A stretch of DNA of 64,000 nt. Origin: Planctomycetota bacterium (GTDB taxonomy: Bacteria; Planctomycetota; UBA1135). The DNA lies in NCBI GenBank assembly GCA_002705055.1, contig PAHY01000033.1, forward strand, positions 1 through 64,000. Direction: 5' to 3'. Made by a program: the position numbers and the translations under genes. Under the pieces are notes generated by a model. It had not been told where the DNA came from, did not search any database, and saw nothing but the letters and a program-made list of their open reading frames with translations. Of this stretch, positions 31,449 through 39,901 are shown in pieces (the stretch's first letter is position 1; each line of letters begins with the position of its first letter).

Positions 31449-32708
31449 CTAGTACATCCCCGAGATCTTCTTCGACTTGTAGTCGGGGAAGAAGCCCTTC
31501 GGTGGCTTGAAGTCGAAGGTGCCGTCGAGGACGGTGTGGAAGACGTCACGGAAGTCGGTGGTGACCTGCAGGTCGCGGCCTTCGTAAAGCTGCGAAGATT
31601 TGAGGCCCTGCCAGTCGCCGTAAACCTTGCCGCCTTTGACGCCGCCACCCAGCACGAACATGCCACCGCCGTGTCCGTGGTCGGTGCCTCGGTTGCCGTT
31701 CTCGCGCACGGTACGGCCGAACTCGGTCATCACGATGATGGTCGTCGTATCAAGCTGCGGGCCGAGGTCCATGCAGAAGGCGGCCAGCGAATCGCTGACA
31801 TCCTTGAGGCGCGTGGCGTGGCGGCCTTCCGCGCCGCCCTGGTTGGCGTGGTCGTCCCAGCCGCCATAGTCGAGGCCAGCTACCTCAAGGCCTTCGCCGG
31901 CCTTGAGCACCTTGGCCATCGCGGACAGTCGCTGGGCAAAGCGACCGTTCGGGTACTTCACTTCGGTCTTACCCTTGGCCAGGATGTCCTGGTAACGGCG
32001 CAGCGTTTCGATGGTCACGCGACCGCTCTCGACGATGCCGGCGCCGTCTTCGGGGCGCTCCATCTCGCCGCCCATCTGCCCCGGCATCTCGCCGGCGACC
32101 GGGCCCTCGCCGTAGAACTCTTCGAAGCGGTTGAGCGTCTGCTGACCTTTCTTGCGATCCATGCCGCTAGGCACGGCCAGCACCGGGAAGTCGCCGCGTA
32201 GCGAGCGCGGCAGCAGCTCCTGCATGGCCATCGCGCGGAACTCGCTGGCGTCTTTGCTCTGCGATTCGGCGAGGTAGCGGTTGAGCCAGCCCGAGCGCAC
32301 CGTGCGGTTGCCCGGCGCGGCGAACTCCATGAAGTCCTGCGCGTCGAAGTGACTCCGCGTCGTGTGCGGCGAGCCCACCGCGACGATCGGCGCCAGCTGC
32401 TTCTCTTTCCAGAACGGCTCCAGCGAACGGAAGGCTGGGTGCAGCCCCCAGTCGCGATCCAGCTCGACCAGCCCGTCCTCATCCGTCATGGCGATCGTCG
32501 GCCGCACCGACAGGTAATCGTCGTCATCGCGCGGCACGATCATGTTGAGCCAGTCGGCGCCGCCGCGCAGATAGATGCAGACGACCGAGCGCGGGCCATC
32601 CGGCTTGCGCCCCATCGCGAGCAGTGCGCGCTCGAAGGGGTTGGCGGTAGTCAGCAGGCCAGCCGCGGCGGCGGCCTTCAGGAAATCGCGACGGTTGGGG
32701 GTCGTCAT
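31449..32708 (-). CDS. DUF1501 family protein, Tat-exported
   Basis: The 419-aa protein starts with a twin-arginine signal (NRRDFLK at 5-11, then AAAAAGLL). The DUF1501 core includes YLRGGADWLNMIVPRDDDDY, HTTRSHFDAQDFME and a C-terminal VMTEFGRTVRENGNRGTDHGHGG. The fold is related to the alkaline phosphatase/sulfatase superfamily and it is exported folded. Its cellular role is unknown. It is encoded 4 bp after DUF1800, the usual partner in Planctomycetota and myxobacteria, and the two are presumably co-expressed and may act together at the surface. Confidence 0.93.
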   Translation of the reverse strand: MTTPNRRDFLKAAAAAGLLTTANPFERALLAMGRKPDGPRSVVCIYLRGGADWLNMIVPRDDDDYLSVRPTIAMTDEDGLVELDRDWGLHPAFRSLEPFWKEKQLAPIVAVGSPHTTRSHFDAQDFMEFAAPGNRTVRSGWLNRYLAESQSKDASEFRAMAMQELLPRSLRGDFPVLAVPSGMDRKKGQQTLNRFEEFYGEGPVAGEMPGQMGGEMERPEDGAGIVESGRVTIETLRRYQDILAKGKTEVKYPNGRFAQRLSAMAKVLKAGEGLEVAGLDYGGWDDHANQGGAEGRHATRLKDVSDSLAAFCMDLGPQLDTTTIIVMTEFGRTVRENGNRGTDHGHGGGMFVLGGGVKGGKVYGDWQGLKSSQLYEGRDLQVTTDFRDVFHTVLDGTFDFKPPKGFFPDYKSKKISGMY

Positions 32709-32712
32709 GGGG

Positions 32713-34272
32713 CTATTGCTGTTGGAACTCGGGGGAACCGAGCAGAAGGCCGACGAGTTGCGGGCCGAGCTCGCGGGAATCGGGCACCTTGGCCTTCACC
32801 AGGTACTCGTCGGTGACTGTCGACAGAGCGTTGCGGGTGCGTTGCCCGGCGCCGCCCGGAAGCAGGCGCTTGGTGAGGTGGTGCTGCCAGAGACGCGGCA
32901 CCTCCTGCGGGAGTTCATCAAAGAACTCGACGGGGATCTCGACGCCGCGCACCTTGCCGGTGGCCAGATCGAGCGCGAAACTCCAGCGCGTCGCCATGAC
33001 GCCGGGGTCGAGCCAGGCCTCGGCGACGTCGTAGTAACCGGTGGGGTCGTCGCAGTGCAGGATCGGCTGCCCCATATCCCGCAGCGCGGTCAGGCAGCGC
33101 GAAGGATCCGTGACCTCGGCGTCGGTCGCGCGCAGCGCCGCGCACAGAAACTCGAGCGGCGTGCGGAACTTGGCGCGCACGTGCTCGGTGGCCCAGAACT
33201 CTTCGCTGCGCACGACAGCGCGCACCAGATCCGGGATCGAGCCGTCGGTCTTGCGGTAAGTGCTCGCCACATCCTTGACCAGCGACTTGGGGGGCTGATC
33301 GGCGACCAGAAAACGGACCAGCTTGGTGGCGATGAACTCGGCGGTGCCTTTGTGCTCGGCGAGCATCTCGATGATCGCTTCGCCTTCGCCGACGCCGCCG
33401 TGATCGCGGTCCTCGCGGATCTTCTTGCCCAGCACGCGCTTGTCACCCTTGACGTGCATGCTCTCGCGGAAGGCGAAACCCCAATCCGCGTCGCGGCCCG
33501 CGGCATAGCCCCAGCCCGTCAGTGCCTCGGCCAGCGCGATGACATCCTTCTGCTTGTAGCCGTTGTCGACACCGAGCGTGTGCAACTCGAGCAGCTCGCG
33601 GGCGTAGTTCTCGTTGAGCCCGCGCTGCGCCGCGATCTCTGCGGCCTGTTCGCCGCGCTCGCGCGAATCAGTGCGGCGCCGCTCGCGGCGCTCGATCTCG
33701 GCCAGCTCCTGCTTGGACGGCGGCCGCCGCGACAGATGGTTATCCAGGTAGTGCAGCATCGCCGGATGCTTGGCCGAAGCCATCAGCATCTCGGGGAAGC
33801 TGCCCAGCGCATGACGCCGGATGACCTCACGGTCGTACTCGGTGATCAGAAAATCCGCCGGCCCGCCCTTGGTGTAGGAGACGTTGAAGTGGTTACGGAA
33901 GAACTCGCCGAGCACGGCCTCGACCTGCCGGCTCGAGTACAGGGCGCGCCAGAAGGTCGCCCGGATGTTCTCGTTGCGCGGGATCCGTCGGCGGCGCTGC
34001 AGTTGCGTGCGCTCTTCGCTCGACAGCTCGTTCTCGCGGCGGTCACCAAAGGGCTCGGTGATCCAGGCGTAGATCCGCGCCGTCGACATGTCGACGGTCT
34101 CGAGCTCGGCCATCGCGTTGAGCATGCGCGGATCCTCTTCGCGACCGGGCGCGAGCTGCTGCTCCAGCCAGTCTTCCTCGCCCAACTCAAGGACACGCTC
34201 GACCTCGGCCTCACTTGGCCCGAAGCTCAGCCGCGACAGCAGGTGGACAGCTCGATCCCGCATGACTCCCAT
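32713..34272 (-). CDS. DUF1800 family protein
   Basis: The 519-aa protein matches DUF1800 from LLSRLSFGPSEAEVERVLELG through NENYARELLELHTLG to CDDPTGYYDVAEAWLDPG. The family is helical, of unknown biochemical function, and nearly always adjacent to DUF1501, as here (4 bp apart). A second start three codons later (34263) is equally possible. No clear signal peptide is visible, unlike its partner. It lies 38 bp after the 3-hydroxyacyl-CoA dehydrogenase gene in a seven-gene leftward run. Confidence 0.93.
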   Translation of the reverse strand: MGVMRDRAVHLLSRLSFGPSEAEVERVLELGEEDWLEQQLAPGREEDPRMLNAMAELETVDMSTARIYAWITEPFGDRRENELSSEERTQLQRRRRIPRNENIRATFWRALYSSRQVEAVLGEFFRNHFNVSYTKGGPADFLITEYDREVIRRHALGSFPEMLMASAKHPAMLHYLDNHLSRRPPSKQELAEIERRERRRTDSRERGEQAAEIAAQRGLNENYARELLELHTLGVDNGYKQKDVIALAEALTGWGYAAGRDADWGFAFRESMHVKGDKRVLGKKIREDRDHGGVGEGEAIIEMLAEHKGTAEFIATKLVRFLVADQPPKSLVKDVASTYRKTDGSIPDLVRAVVRSEEFWATEHVRAKFRTPLEFLCAALRATDAEVTDPSRCLTALRDMGQPILHCDDPTGYYDVAEAWLDPGVMATRWSFALDLATGKVRGVEIPVEFFDELPQEVPRLWQHHLTKRLLPGGAGQRTRNALSTVTDEYLVKAKVPDSRELGPQLVGLLLGSPEFQQQ

Positions 34273-34310
34273 GCTAGCCGACGAACCCGCGCCTGCGTCG
34301 CCGGTTCCGG

Positions 34311-35174
34311 CTACTCCGACCAGTCGTAGAAGCCCTGGCCGGACTTCTTGCCCAGCTTGCCGGCCGCCACCATGTCACGCAGCAGCTGCGGCGGCTCAAA
34401 ACGCGGCCCCAGCGTGGAGGCCAGGTACTCGGCAATACCCAGCCGGACGTCCAGGCCGACCAGGTCGGTGAGCTTGAGCGGACCCATCGGGAAGCCGTAG
34501 CCGCGCATCATCGCGGTGTCGATGTCGGCGGCGCTGGCGACCCCTTCTTCGACCATGCGCATCGCCTCGAGGCCGATCGCCAGCCCCAGCCGCGAGCTGG
34601 CGAAGCCTGGCGCGTCCTTGACGACGATGCCGTCCTTGCGCAGGCGCTCGCCCAGGCCGCGGGCGCAGGCCAGGACCTCCTCCGAGGTCTGAGCGCCGAC
34701 CACGATCTCGAGCAGCTTCATGATCGGCACCGGGTTGAAGAAGTGCAGCCCCAGGAAGCGCTCCGGCCGCGCGAGGGAGGCGGCGATCTTGTCGATCGAC
34801 AGGCTCGAGGTATTGCTGGCCAGGATCGCGCGCGCCGGCGCCGCTGCCTCGACCTCGCGGAAGACGCTCTGCTTCAGCTCGAGCTTCTCGGGCACGGCCT
34901 CGATCACCAGATCACAGCCGGCAACGGCTTCGGAGAGCTGCGTCGCACCCGAGACGCGCGCGCGCACCGCCGCGGCGTCGGCCTGCTCCAGCTTGCCGCG
35001 CTCGACGGCCTTCGCCAGCATCCGATCGATGTTGGCCAGGCCCTTCTGCAGCGGCTCCTCGGCGATGTCGAAGAGCACCACCTCCATGCCCGCCTGCGCG
35101 CAGACCTGCGCGATGCCGTTGCCCATCGTGCCCGCGCCGAGCACCGCCGCCTTGTTCAGGTCCTTCGCGTCCAT
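34311..35174 (-). CDS. 3-hydroxybutyryl-CoA dehydrogenase family protein
   Basis: The 287-aa protein is a 3-hydroxyacyl-CoA dehydrogenase of the short, single-function type. The N-terminal NAD-binding motif is VLGAGTMGNGIAQ (10-22). LHFFNPVPIMKLLEIV contains the catalytic His, and GFASSRLGLAIGLEAMRMVEEG plus GYGFPMGPLKLTDLVGLD belong to the C-terminal dimerisation domain. It oxidises 3-hydroxyacyl-CoA to 3-oxoacyl-CoA, or the reverse, in fatty acid, butyrate or PHB metabolism. Its neighbours are extracytoplasmic proteins, so its place in the run does not specify the pathway. Sequence quality and length are normal for the family. Confidence 0.94.
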   Translation of the reverse strand: MDAKDLNKAAVLGAGTMGNGIAQVCAQAGMEVVLFDIAEEPLQKGLANIDRMLAKAVERGKLEQADAAAVRARVSGATQLSEAVAGCDLVIEAVPEKLELKQSVFREVEAAAPARAILASNTSSLSIDKIAASLARPERFLGLHFFNPVPIMKLLEIVVGAQTSEEVLACARGLGERLRKDGIVVKDAPGFASSRLGLAIGLEAMRMVEEGVASAADIDTAMMRGYGFPMGPLKLTDLVGLDVRLGIAEYLASTLGPRFEPPQLLRDMVAAGKLGKKSGQGFYDWSE

Positions 35175-35207
35175 GACGCGGCCCAGGATAGCGGTGCGCG
35201 ACCGCGC

Positions 35208-37436
35208 CTACTCTTCGAGCTCGATCTCGCAGAGGCCGGTCGAAACCTGACCCAGGGTGGCGCCGCGCATCTCGGTGATGTGCACCTCGAGCTGCCGGAT
35301 GCGCACCTTCTTGCCCAGGTCCAGCACTGCCTTCTCCCAGGGGTCGGCCGGGACCTCGATCTCGTAGACGTCACGCTTGTTGACGATCGCGCGCAGCTTG
35401 GCCGGCCGCGGCTGCCCGGTCTGGAAGGGGCGGTTGGTCTCGGGAACGAAGCGCACGTAGCGTGCCCGCATCCCCTTGCGCGACTCGAACATGAACCAGG
35501 GGTCGGCATCCTCCGGCGCGCAGGCCCAGCCCTCGGCGTAGTTGGCGTCGGCCAGCTTGTCCGGCTTGCGGTTGTCGTCGCGCACGCTGGACGCGCGCCA
35601 GCTCAGCTCTTCGGCCGAAAGCAGCAGGTTGCGTTCCGGCGCGGTCGCCGCCGCCATCAGTTCATCCGAGGCGACCAGCCGCACCGCGACCGGCAGCTTG
35701 GGGCTGGTCAGCACCCCGCCCGGCGTGTCGAGGCGGCACCAGACCTCCCAACGACCTGGCCTCGGAAACTGAGTGCGCAAGGTCCAGCGGCCCTGCAGCT
35801 CCTCGCCCTTGCCCAGATTGAGCTCGAGCTGCTCGCCGATCCGCGAGGCGAAGAACTCCGCCTTGGTCCCGGCCACGCGCGAGTCCGCCACCCAGATCGT
35901 CATCGGGGTATCGCCGATCGCCCGCAGCACGACATCCGCTGCTTCGTCGGTGCTGGCCGCGACGGTGTTGCGCGCGCCAGCCTCGGTCACGGCAAGCGCG
36001 GTGGCGCGCTTCAGGAACAGCAGCGCCATCGCGGTGTCGCGTTCATTGTTCCCCCAGGAACCGTCGCCCTTCTGGTCGTCGACCAGGAAGCGCGCGCCCT
36101 CGAGATACCAAGGATGCGTACCGAACAGCTCCTGTTCGAGCAGCGCGCCGACTCGCTCGAGTCCGTAAAGATGGAAGTAGAGCCAGCTGCGGCCCGGCGG
36201 ATTGGAGTTGACCGCCCAGTTGTTGCCCAACCAGATGCCCGCCAGTTCAATCGCTCGCTCGGCCTGCTTGGCCATCCGCGACGGGATCTTGCTGCTGTTT
36301 CGCAGCGCCAGCACCGCGACGGTCATGCCCGCGCTGGTCATCGAGCCCGAGGCCTCGCCGTTCAGACGATAGGCGAAGCCGCGCTGATAGAGGATCACTC
36401 CGCCCGGCGCATCGACGCGTTCCTCCGCCGTCTGCAGCGAGAGCGTGCCTTCCAGCGCCTCCTCCCAGAATTCATCCGGCACATCAATGTCGTAGACCCG
36501 CACCGCGGCATCGATGCCGAGCGCAGCCACCACGTGATTGGAGAGGTCGTCGTGCCCGGGGTAGCCGAACACACCGCTGGGCGGCAGCGACTCGACCAGC
36601 CAGCCGATCAGCTCTTCGGCAAACTCCTGGTAGCGCTCGCGATCCGCCGCAGCCAGGGCCAGCAGCGTGAAGCCTGCCGAGTACGTCTTGCGGATGGTCC
36701 GCCGCTGCAGCGAGTTGAGGCCGCGCTCCACCACCGGGTGCTCGGGCGCCAGCCCGCACTTGAGCAGGGCATACACCACCACCGGCGTGATCCCGCCCGG
36801 ATAGTTGGAATGCTCGCCCCAGCCGCCGTCAATCATCTGACGATCCAGCAGGAACTCGACGCCACGGTCGATCGCAAGGTCGATCGGTCCCTGCATCTCC
36901 GCCAGCTCGGACTGCCAGCGGAATGAGGTGCGCATGCCGAAGGACAGGCGGTTTGGCGGGCCGGCGACCTTGACCAGCAGATGATTGAGCCCCATCTGCA
37001 CCGGCAGCTCCAGCTCGAGCGTGCTGCCCGCTTCGGCGATCTCGGTGGGCGTCTCGGCGACCACCTTGCCGTTCAGCCAGACGCGATAGCGGCCATCTGC
37101 GCTGAGCTCGACGGGGAGGTTTCCGGGCTGCTTGATCTCGACCGCGCGATAGAGAAAGACCACCGACGTGGTCGTCGCGCCGGTCTGGCGGGCTAGGTCG
37201 ACCGGATAGCCACGGACCTCGTCCTGCCAGCGCACCCGCTCGCCGTCGTCGCGCGAATAGCTGCCGCGCGGATCGGGGTCGCCGCCGCGCTGGATGCGCG
37301 CGAGCAAATCCTCCGGCGGCAGTTCGGTGGCCATGCCGACATCGGCCGATTCAACCGGCCAGGGTCCGACCACTTTCCAGTCTTCCCAGACCGGCTCGCC
37401 TTGCAGGAGGAGTGCGCAGAACGCCCCGAGGAGCAT
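35208..37436 (-). CDS. Secreted prenyltransferase/squalene-cyclase-type repeat protein
   Basis: ATG 37436 gives 742 aa with a short hydrophobic N-terminus (LLGAFCALLLQ), probably a signal. Residues about 30-190 form a beta-rich module (VSADGRYRVWLNGK). From about 200 to 480 are helical repeats of the alpha/alpha toroid kind, with QW-like segments DGGWGEHSNYPGGITP and DGSWGNNERDTAMALLFL as in squalene cyclases and prenyltransferases. The terpene-cyclase acidic motif DxDD was not found, so it is likely a non-cyclase toroid like those common in secreted planctomycetal proteins. The C-terminal 200 residues resemble a discoidin-type binding module (RYVRFVPETNRP). It follows the STT3-like gene by 32 bp. 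Confidence 0.8.
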   Translation of the reverse strand: MLLGAFCALLLQGEPVWEDWKVVGPWPVESADVGMATELPPEDLLARIQRGGDPDPRGSYSRDDGERVRWQDEVRGYPVDLARQTGATTTSVVFLYRAVEIKQPGNLPVELSADGRYRVWLNGKVVAETPTEIAEAGSTLELELPVQMGLNHLLVKVAGPPNRLSFGMRTSFRWQSELAEMQGPIDLAIDRGVEFLLDRQMIDGGWGEHSNYPGGITPVVVYALLKCGLAPEHPVVERGLNSLQRRTIRKTYSAGFTLLALAAADRERYQEFAEELIGWLVESLPPSGVFGYPGHDDLSNHVVAALGIDAAVRVYDIDVPDEFWEEALEGTLSLQTAEERVDAPGGVILYQRGFAYRLNGEASGSMTSAGMTVAVLALRNSSKIPSRMAKQAERAIELAGIWLGNNWAVNSNPPGRSWLYFHLYGLERVGALLEQELFGTHPWYLEGARFLVDDQKGDGSWGNNERDTAMALLFLKRATALAVTEAGARNTVAASTDEAADVVLRAIGDTPMTIWVADSRVAGTKAEFFASRIGEQLELNLGKGEELQGRWTLRTQFPRPGRWEVWCRLDTPGGVLTSPKLPVAVRLVASDELMAAATAPERNLLLSAEELSWRASSVRDDNRKPDKLADANYAEGWACAPEDADPWFMFESRKGMRARYVRFVPETNRPFQTGQPRPAKLRAIVNKRDVYEIEVPADPWEKAVLDLGKKVRIRQLEVHITEMRGATLGQVSTGLCEIELEE

Positions 37437-37468
37437 GCCTCCAGGATAGCGGTCTCCTGCAACTGCGC

Positions 37469-39901
37469 TCAGTCGAGCCGGACTTCCTCGCCGTCCCGCA
37501 CGGCTTCTTCGGAGAGGTGCAGCTCGCCCTCGCGCACCGGCTCGCCGCTGGCCCGGTCGATCAGCTGCCACTTGGCGTAGGCCACCTCGGCGTCGCCGTT
37601 CGGCAGCGCGGTGGCGTAGGGAATACGCAGCCGGGCGCGCAGCCCCGGTCCGGCGCCGTCGGCGCGCGGGGGGGCGCTGGTCTGGTGGAGGAAGGAAATG
37701 ACCTCTTCACCAGCGAAGCCGACCTGGATCCCCAGCTCGACGCGCAGCTCCTGGCCGCTCTCCGCGGCGATCGAAACCTGCGCCCCTTGTACGTGCTCCC
37801 AGATCAGGCCGAAGGGCTGCACCAGGCCGCCGTGCTGCGGGTGGGCATCGGGAATCGGCGAGACGTGCACGAGCCGCAGGAAGTCCAGCGGTGCGCGTTG
37901 TCCGGTTCCGGTGCTGGGTAGCTGCGGCCCGTCCGGATCGCCCAGACCGGGGAAGCCGCCGTCCGGTCGCGGCAGCACGCCGACCCCGAGGGCCGCCGCC
38001 ATCGTGTCGAACCAGGCGGGCTGAAAGCGCAGACGCTCGCGGCCCTGCGCGTCTTCAAACTGCTCTACGAAGCCGCCCTCGGGCAGCCCTTCGCCGTAGG
38101 AGCGCTGCAGCTGCTCCATCGCCAGCGTCAGCCGCGAGGAACGCACCACGTAGCGCACCTGATGGCGGTCGAGGATCGCCTTGGCCTGGGCCGGATCGGT
38201 CGCCAGAAAGAAGCGCGCCGGCGCTCGATAGCCCTCGACCCCGACGTAACTGCCGAAGTTGGTCGCCACCGAAGCCAGCCCGGTGCGCCACTCGATCTCG
38301 TGACCCCAGTCCCACGGCGCGAGCACGCTGCCCTCGGCCTCGGTCAGACTGGGACTGCTGCTGCGCGCCCCGATCCACTCCAGCAGATGCCGGCGGGCGG
38401 CGGGGGCGTCGTCAAGGCGCGCCGCACCGCCGCCGGCAGTGATTGCGCTCGCCGCCTGAATGCCCACCAGGCTCAGACTGCTGACCAGCGCCACCACAAA
38501 CGTGATGGCCAATCGCATGGCCGCCGGGCGTGCCCGCCAGGCCGCTGCCCGTTGCGGTAGCCACACCATGCCGCGCCGAAGAACGCCCGCGACCAGCCAA
38601 CCGTAGGCGAGCGCGGCCGGCCCCATCATCGCCTCGACGAAACGAATCTGGGTGATCGCCTGCAACCAGGCAAGCAGCAGGACCATGCCGAGCGCAGCAA
38701 ACTCGGGGCGGCCACGCCGAACGGTTCGGTCTTTCCAGCCCAGAATGATGAAGGGCAGCAGGAACACACCGAGCCCTGTCCAGCCGAGGTACTTCCAGCT
38801 CAGGCGATTCGACTCGGCAATCCCCGACATGAACTCGTCAGCGCGCGAGACCCAGGCGAAACCTTCGCGCATGCCCGCACCGGGCCCGAGATTCAGCGCA
38901 AGCAGCAGCGCCGCGACGACGCCGATCGCCGCGGGCACAGCAAGCGCCGGGAAGCGCCCCGTGCGCCTGGGCAGAAACACCGCCAGCCCAAGCAGGAGCT
39001 CGACCGGGTGGAACCAGCTCAGGTTGACCACCATCCAGGGATGGGTTTCCCTCCACGGGCTCGCCAGCGCCGCCGGCAGCAGCAGCAGCAGCGCAGCAGC
39101 GTGGAAGCTCAATCCGAAGGCACGCAATCCGCCGGCAAGCTGCTGATACCGACCGGTTCTGCCGGCCTGTACCCAAAGCAGGCCCAGCGCAAGCTGCAGC
39201 GCCCCGAGCCAAAGCAGACTCGCGACCCAGCTGCCGAGGGAAAGCCCCATGAGCACCCCCGCCGCCACACCCTGATGAGCGCTGCGCCGCGCGTCACACA
39301 GATGGCTGAAGCGCCACGCACGTGCGCAGATCACCAACGCGGCAAAGTTGAGCAGACTGACCCAGGCGTGGTGATCGGCGATGCCCGGAACCTGATAGTG
39401 CACCGCGCCATAGCACAGCGCGTAACTCAGGCCGGTCACCATGGCGGCAGCGCGCGAACGGAACAAGCTTCCGGCCGCGACGCAAAGCAGCGCACAACTG
39501 GCAAGTCCGTACAGGAAGGGAAGCTGGCTGAGTCGTCGTTCCAGGAACGCGGCGCGCGCGGGAGCTTCTTCGGGCGCCGTCAGCCGCGACAGCGCCAAGG
39601 ACGCGCGATCGGCGTAGGGCGGCCAGGGGATCGCCGCGCCATCGGGATAGTTCAACAGAGGGTCCGTCCCCGCGATGCTGCCCTCTTCGAGCGCGCGCGC
39701 CACGCGGCGCATGTGGTACAGGCCGTCCGGCTCGAAGCTGGTGAGCGCATCGGCCTGCGCATAGCCCGCTTCGACGTAGGGCTCGAGCGGCGCCACCCAA
39801 TTGCTGTGCGAAGCACGCACCCATGCCGCGACGATCACGCACACGGTCGCGATCAGCAGCAGCGTGCCAAGCGGCGGGCGGTCTGCCGGGGTGGAACTCA
39901 C
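37469..39901 (-). CDS. STT3/AglB-like oligosaccharyltransferase (GT-C, GT66-like)
   Basis: The 810-aa protein (GTG start, GTGA overlap with the upstream DUF5916 stop) has about 11-13 transmembrane helices to residue 480, then a soluble domain. Features that place it near STT3/PglB/AglB are the first-loop acidic motif EPDGLYHMRR (57-66, equivalent to the D-x-Y-x-R metal site), IADHHAWVS (D176-H177-H178, as in the second acidic site), and APWDWGHEIEW at about 526-536 in place of the WWDYG motif that recognises the sequon +2 residue. Such enzymes transfer a lipid-linked glycan to Asn of exported proteins. The degenerate WWDYG leaves acceptor specificity open. No other glycan assembly genes are adjacent. 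Confidence 0.8.
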   Translation of the reverse strand: MSSTPADRPPLGTLLLIATVCVIVAAWVRASHSNWVAPLEPYVEAGYAQADALTSFEPDGLYHMRRVARALEEGSIAGTDPLLNYPDGAAIPWPPYADRASLALSRLTAPEEAPARAAFLERRLSQLPFLYGLASCALLCVAAGSLFRSRAAAMVTGLSYALCYGAVHYQVPGIADHHAWVSLLNFAALVICARAWRFSHLCDARRSAHQGVAAGVLMGLSLGSWVASLLWLGALQLALGLLWVQAGRTGRYQQLAGGLRAFGLSFHAAALLLLLPAALASPWRETHPWMVVNLSWFHPVELLLGLAVFLPRRTGRFPALAVPAAIGVVAALLLALNLGPGAGMREGFAWVSRADEFMSGIAESNRLSWKYLGWTGLGVFLLPFIILGWKDRTVRRGRPEFAALGMVLLLAWLQAITQIRFVEAMMGPAALAYGWLVAGVLRRGMVWLPQRAAAWRARPAAMRLAITFVVALVSSLSLVGIQAASAITAGGGAARLDDAPAARRHLLEWIGARSSSPSLTEAEGSVLAPWDWGHEIEWRTGLASVATNFGSYVGVEGYRAPARFFLATDPAQAKAILDRHQVRYVVRSSRLTLAMEQLQRSYGEGLPEGGFVEQFEDAQGRERLRFQPAWFDTMAAALGVGVLPRPDGGFPGLGDPDGPQLPSTGTGQRAPLDFLRLVHVSPIPDAHPQHGGLVQPFGLIWEHVQGAQVSIAAESGQELRVELGIQVGFAGEEVISFLHQTSAPPRADGAGPGLRARLRIPYATALPNGDAEVAYAKWQLIDRASGEPVREGELHLSEEAVRDGEEVRLD

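Noticed and set aside
32575-34329. Forward open frame (584 codons) opposite DUF1800
   Set aside because: Antisense shadow of a DUF1800 gene; no independent coding evidence.
34743-36926. Long forward open frame (727 codons) across the secreted toroid and dehydrogenase genes
   Set aside because: It is antisense to two well-supported genes and its translation has no recognisable motif or signal.
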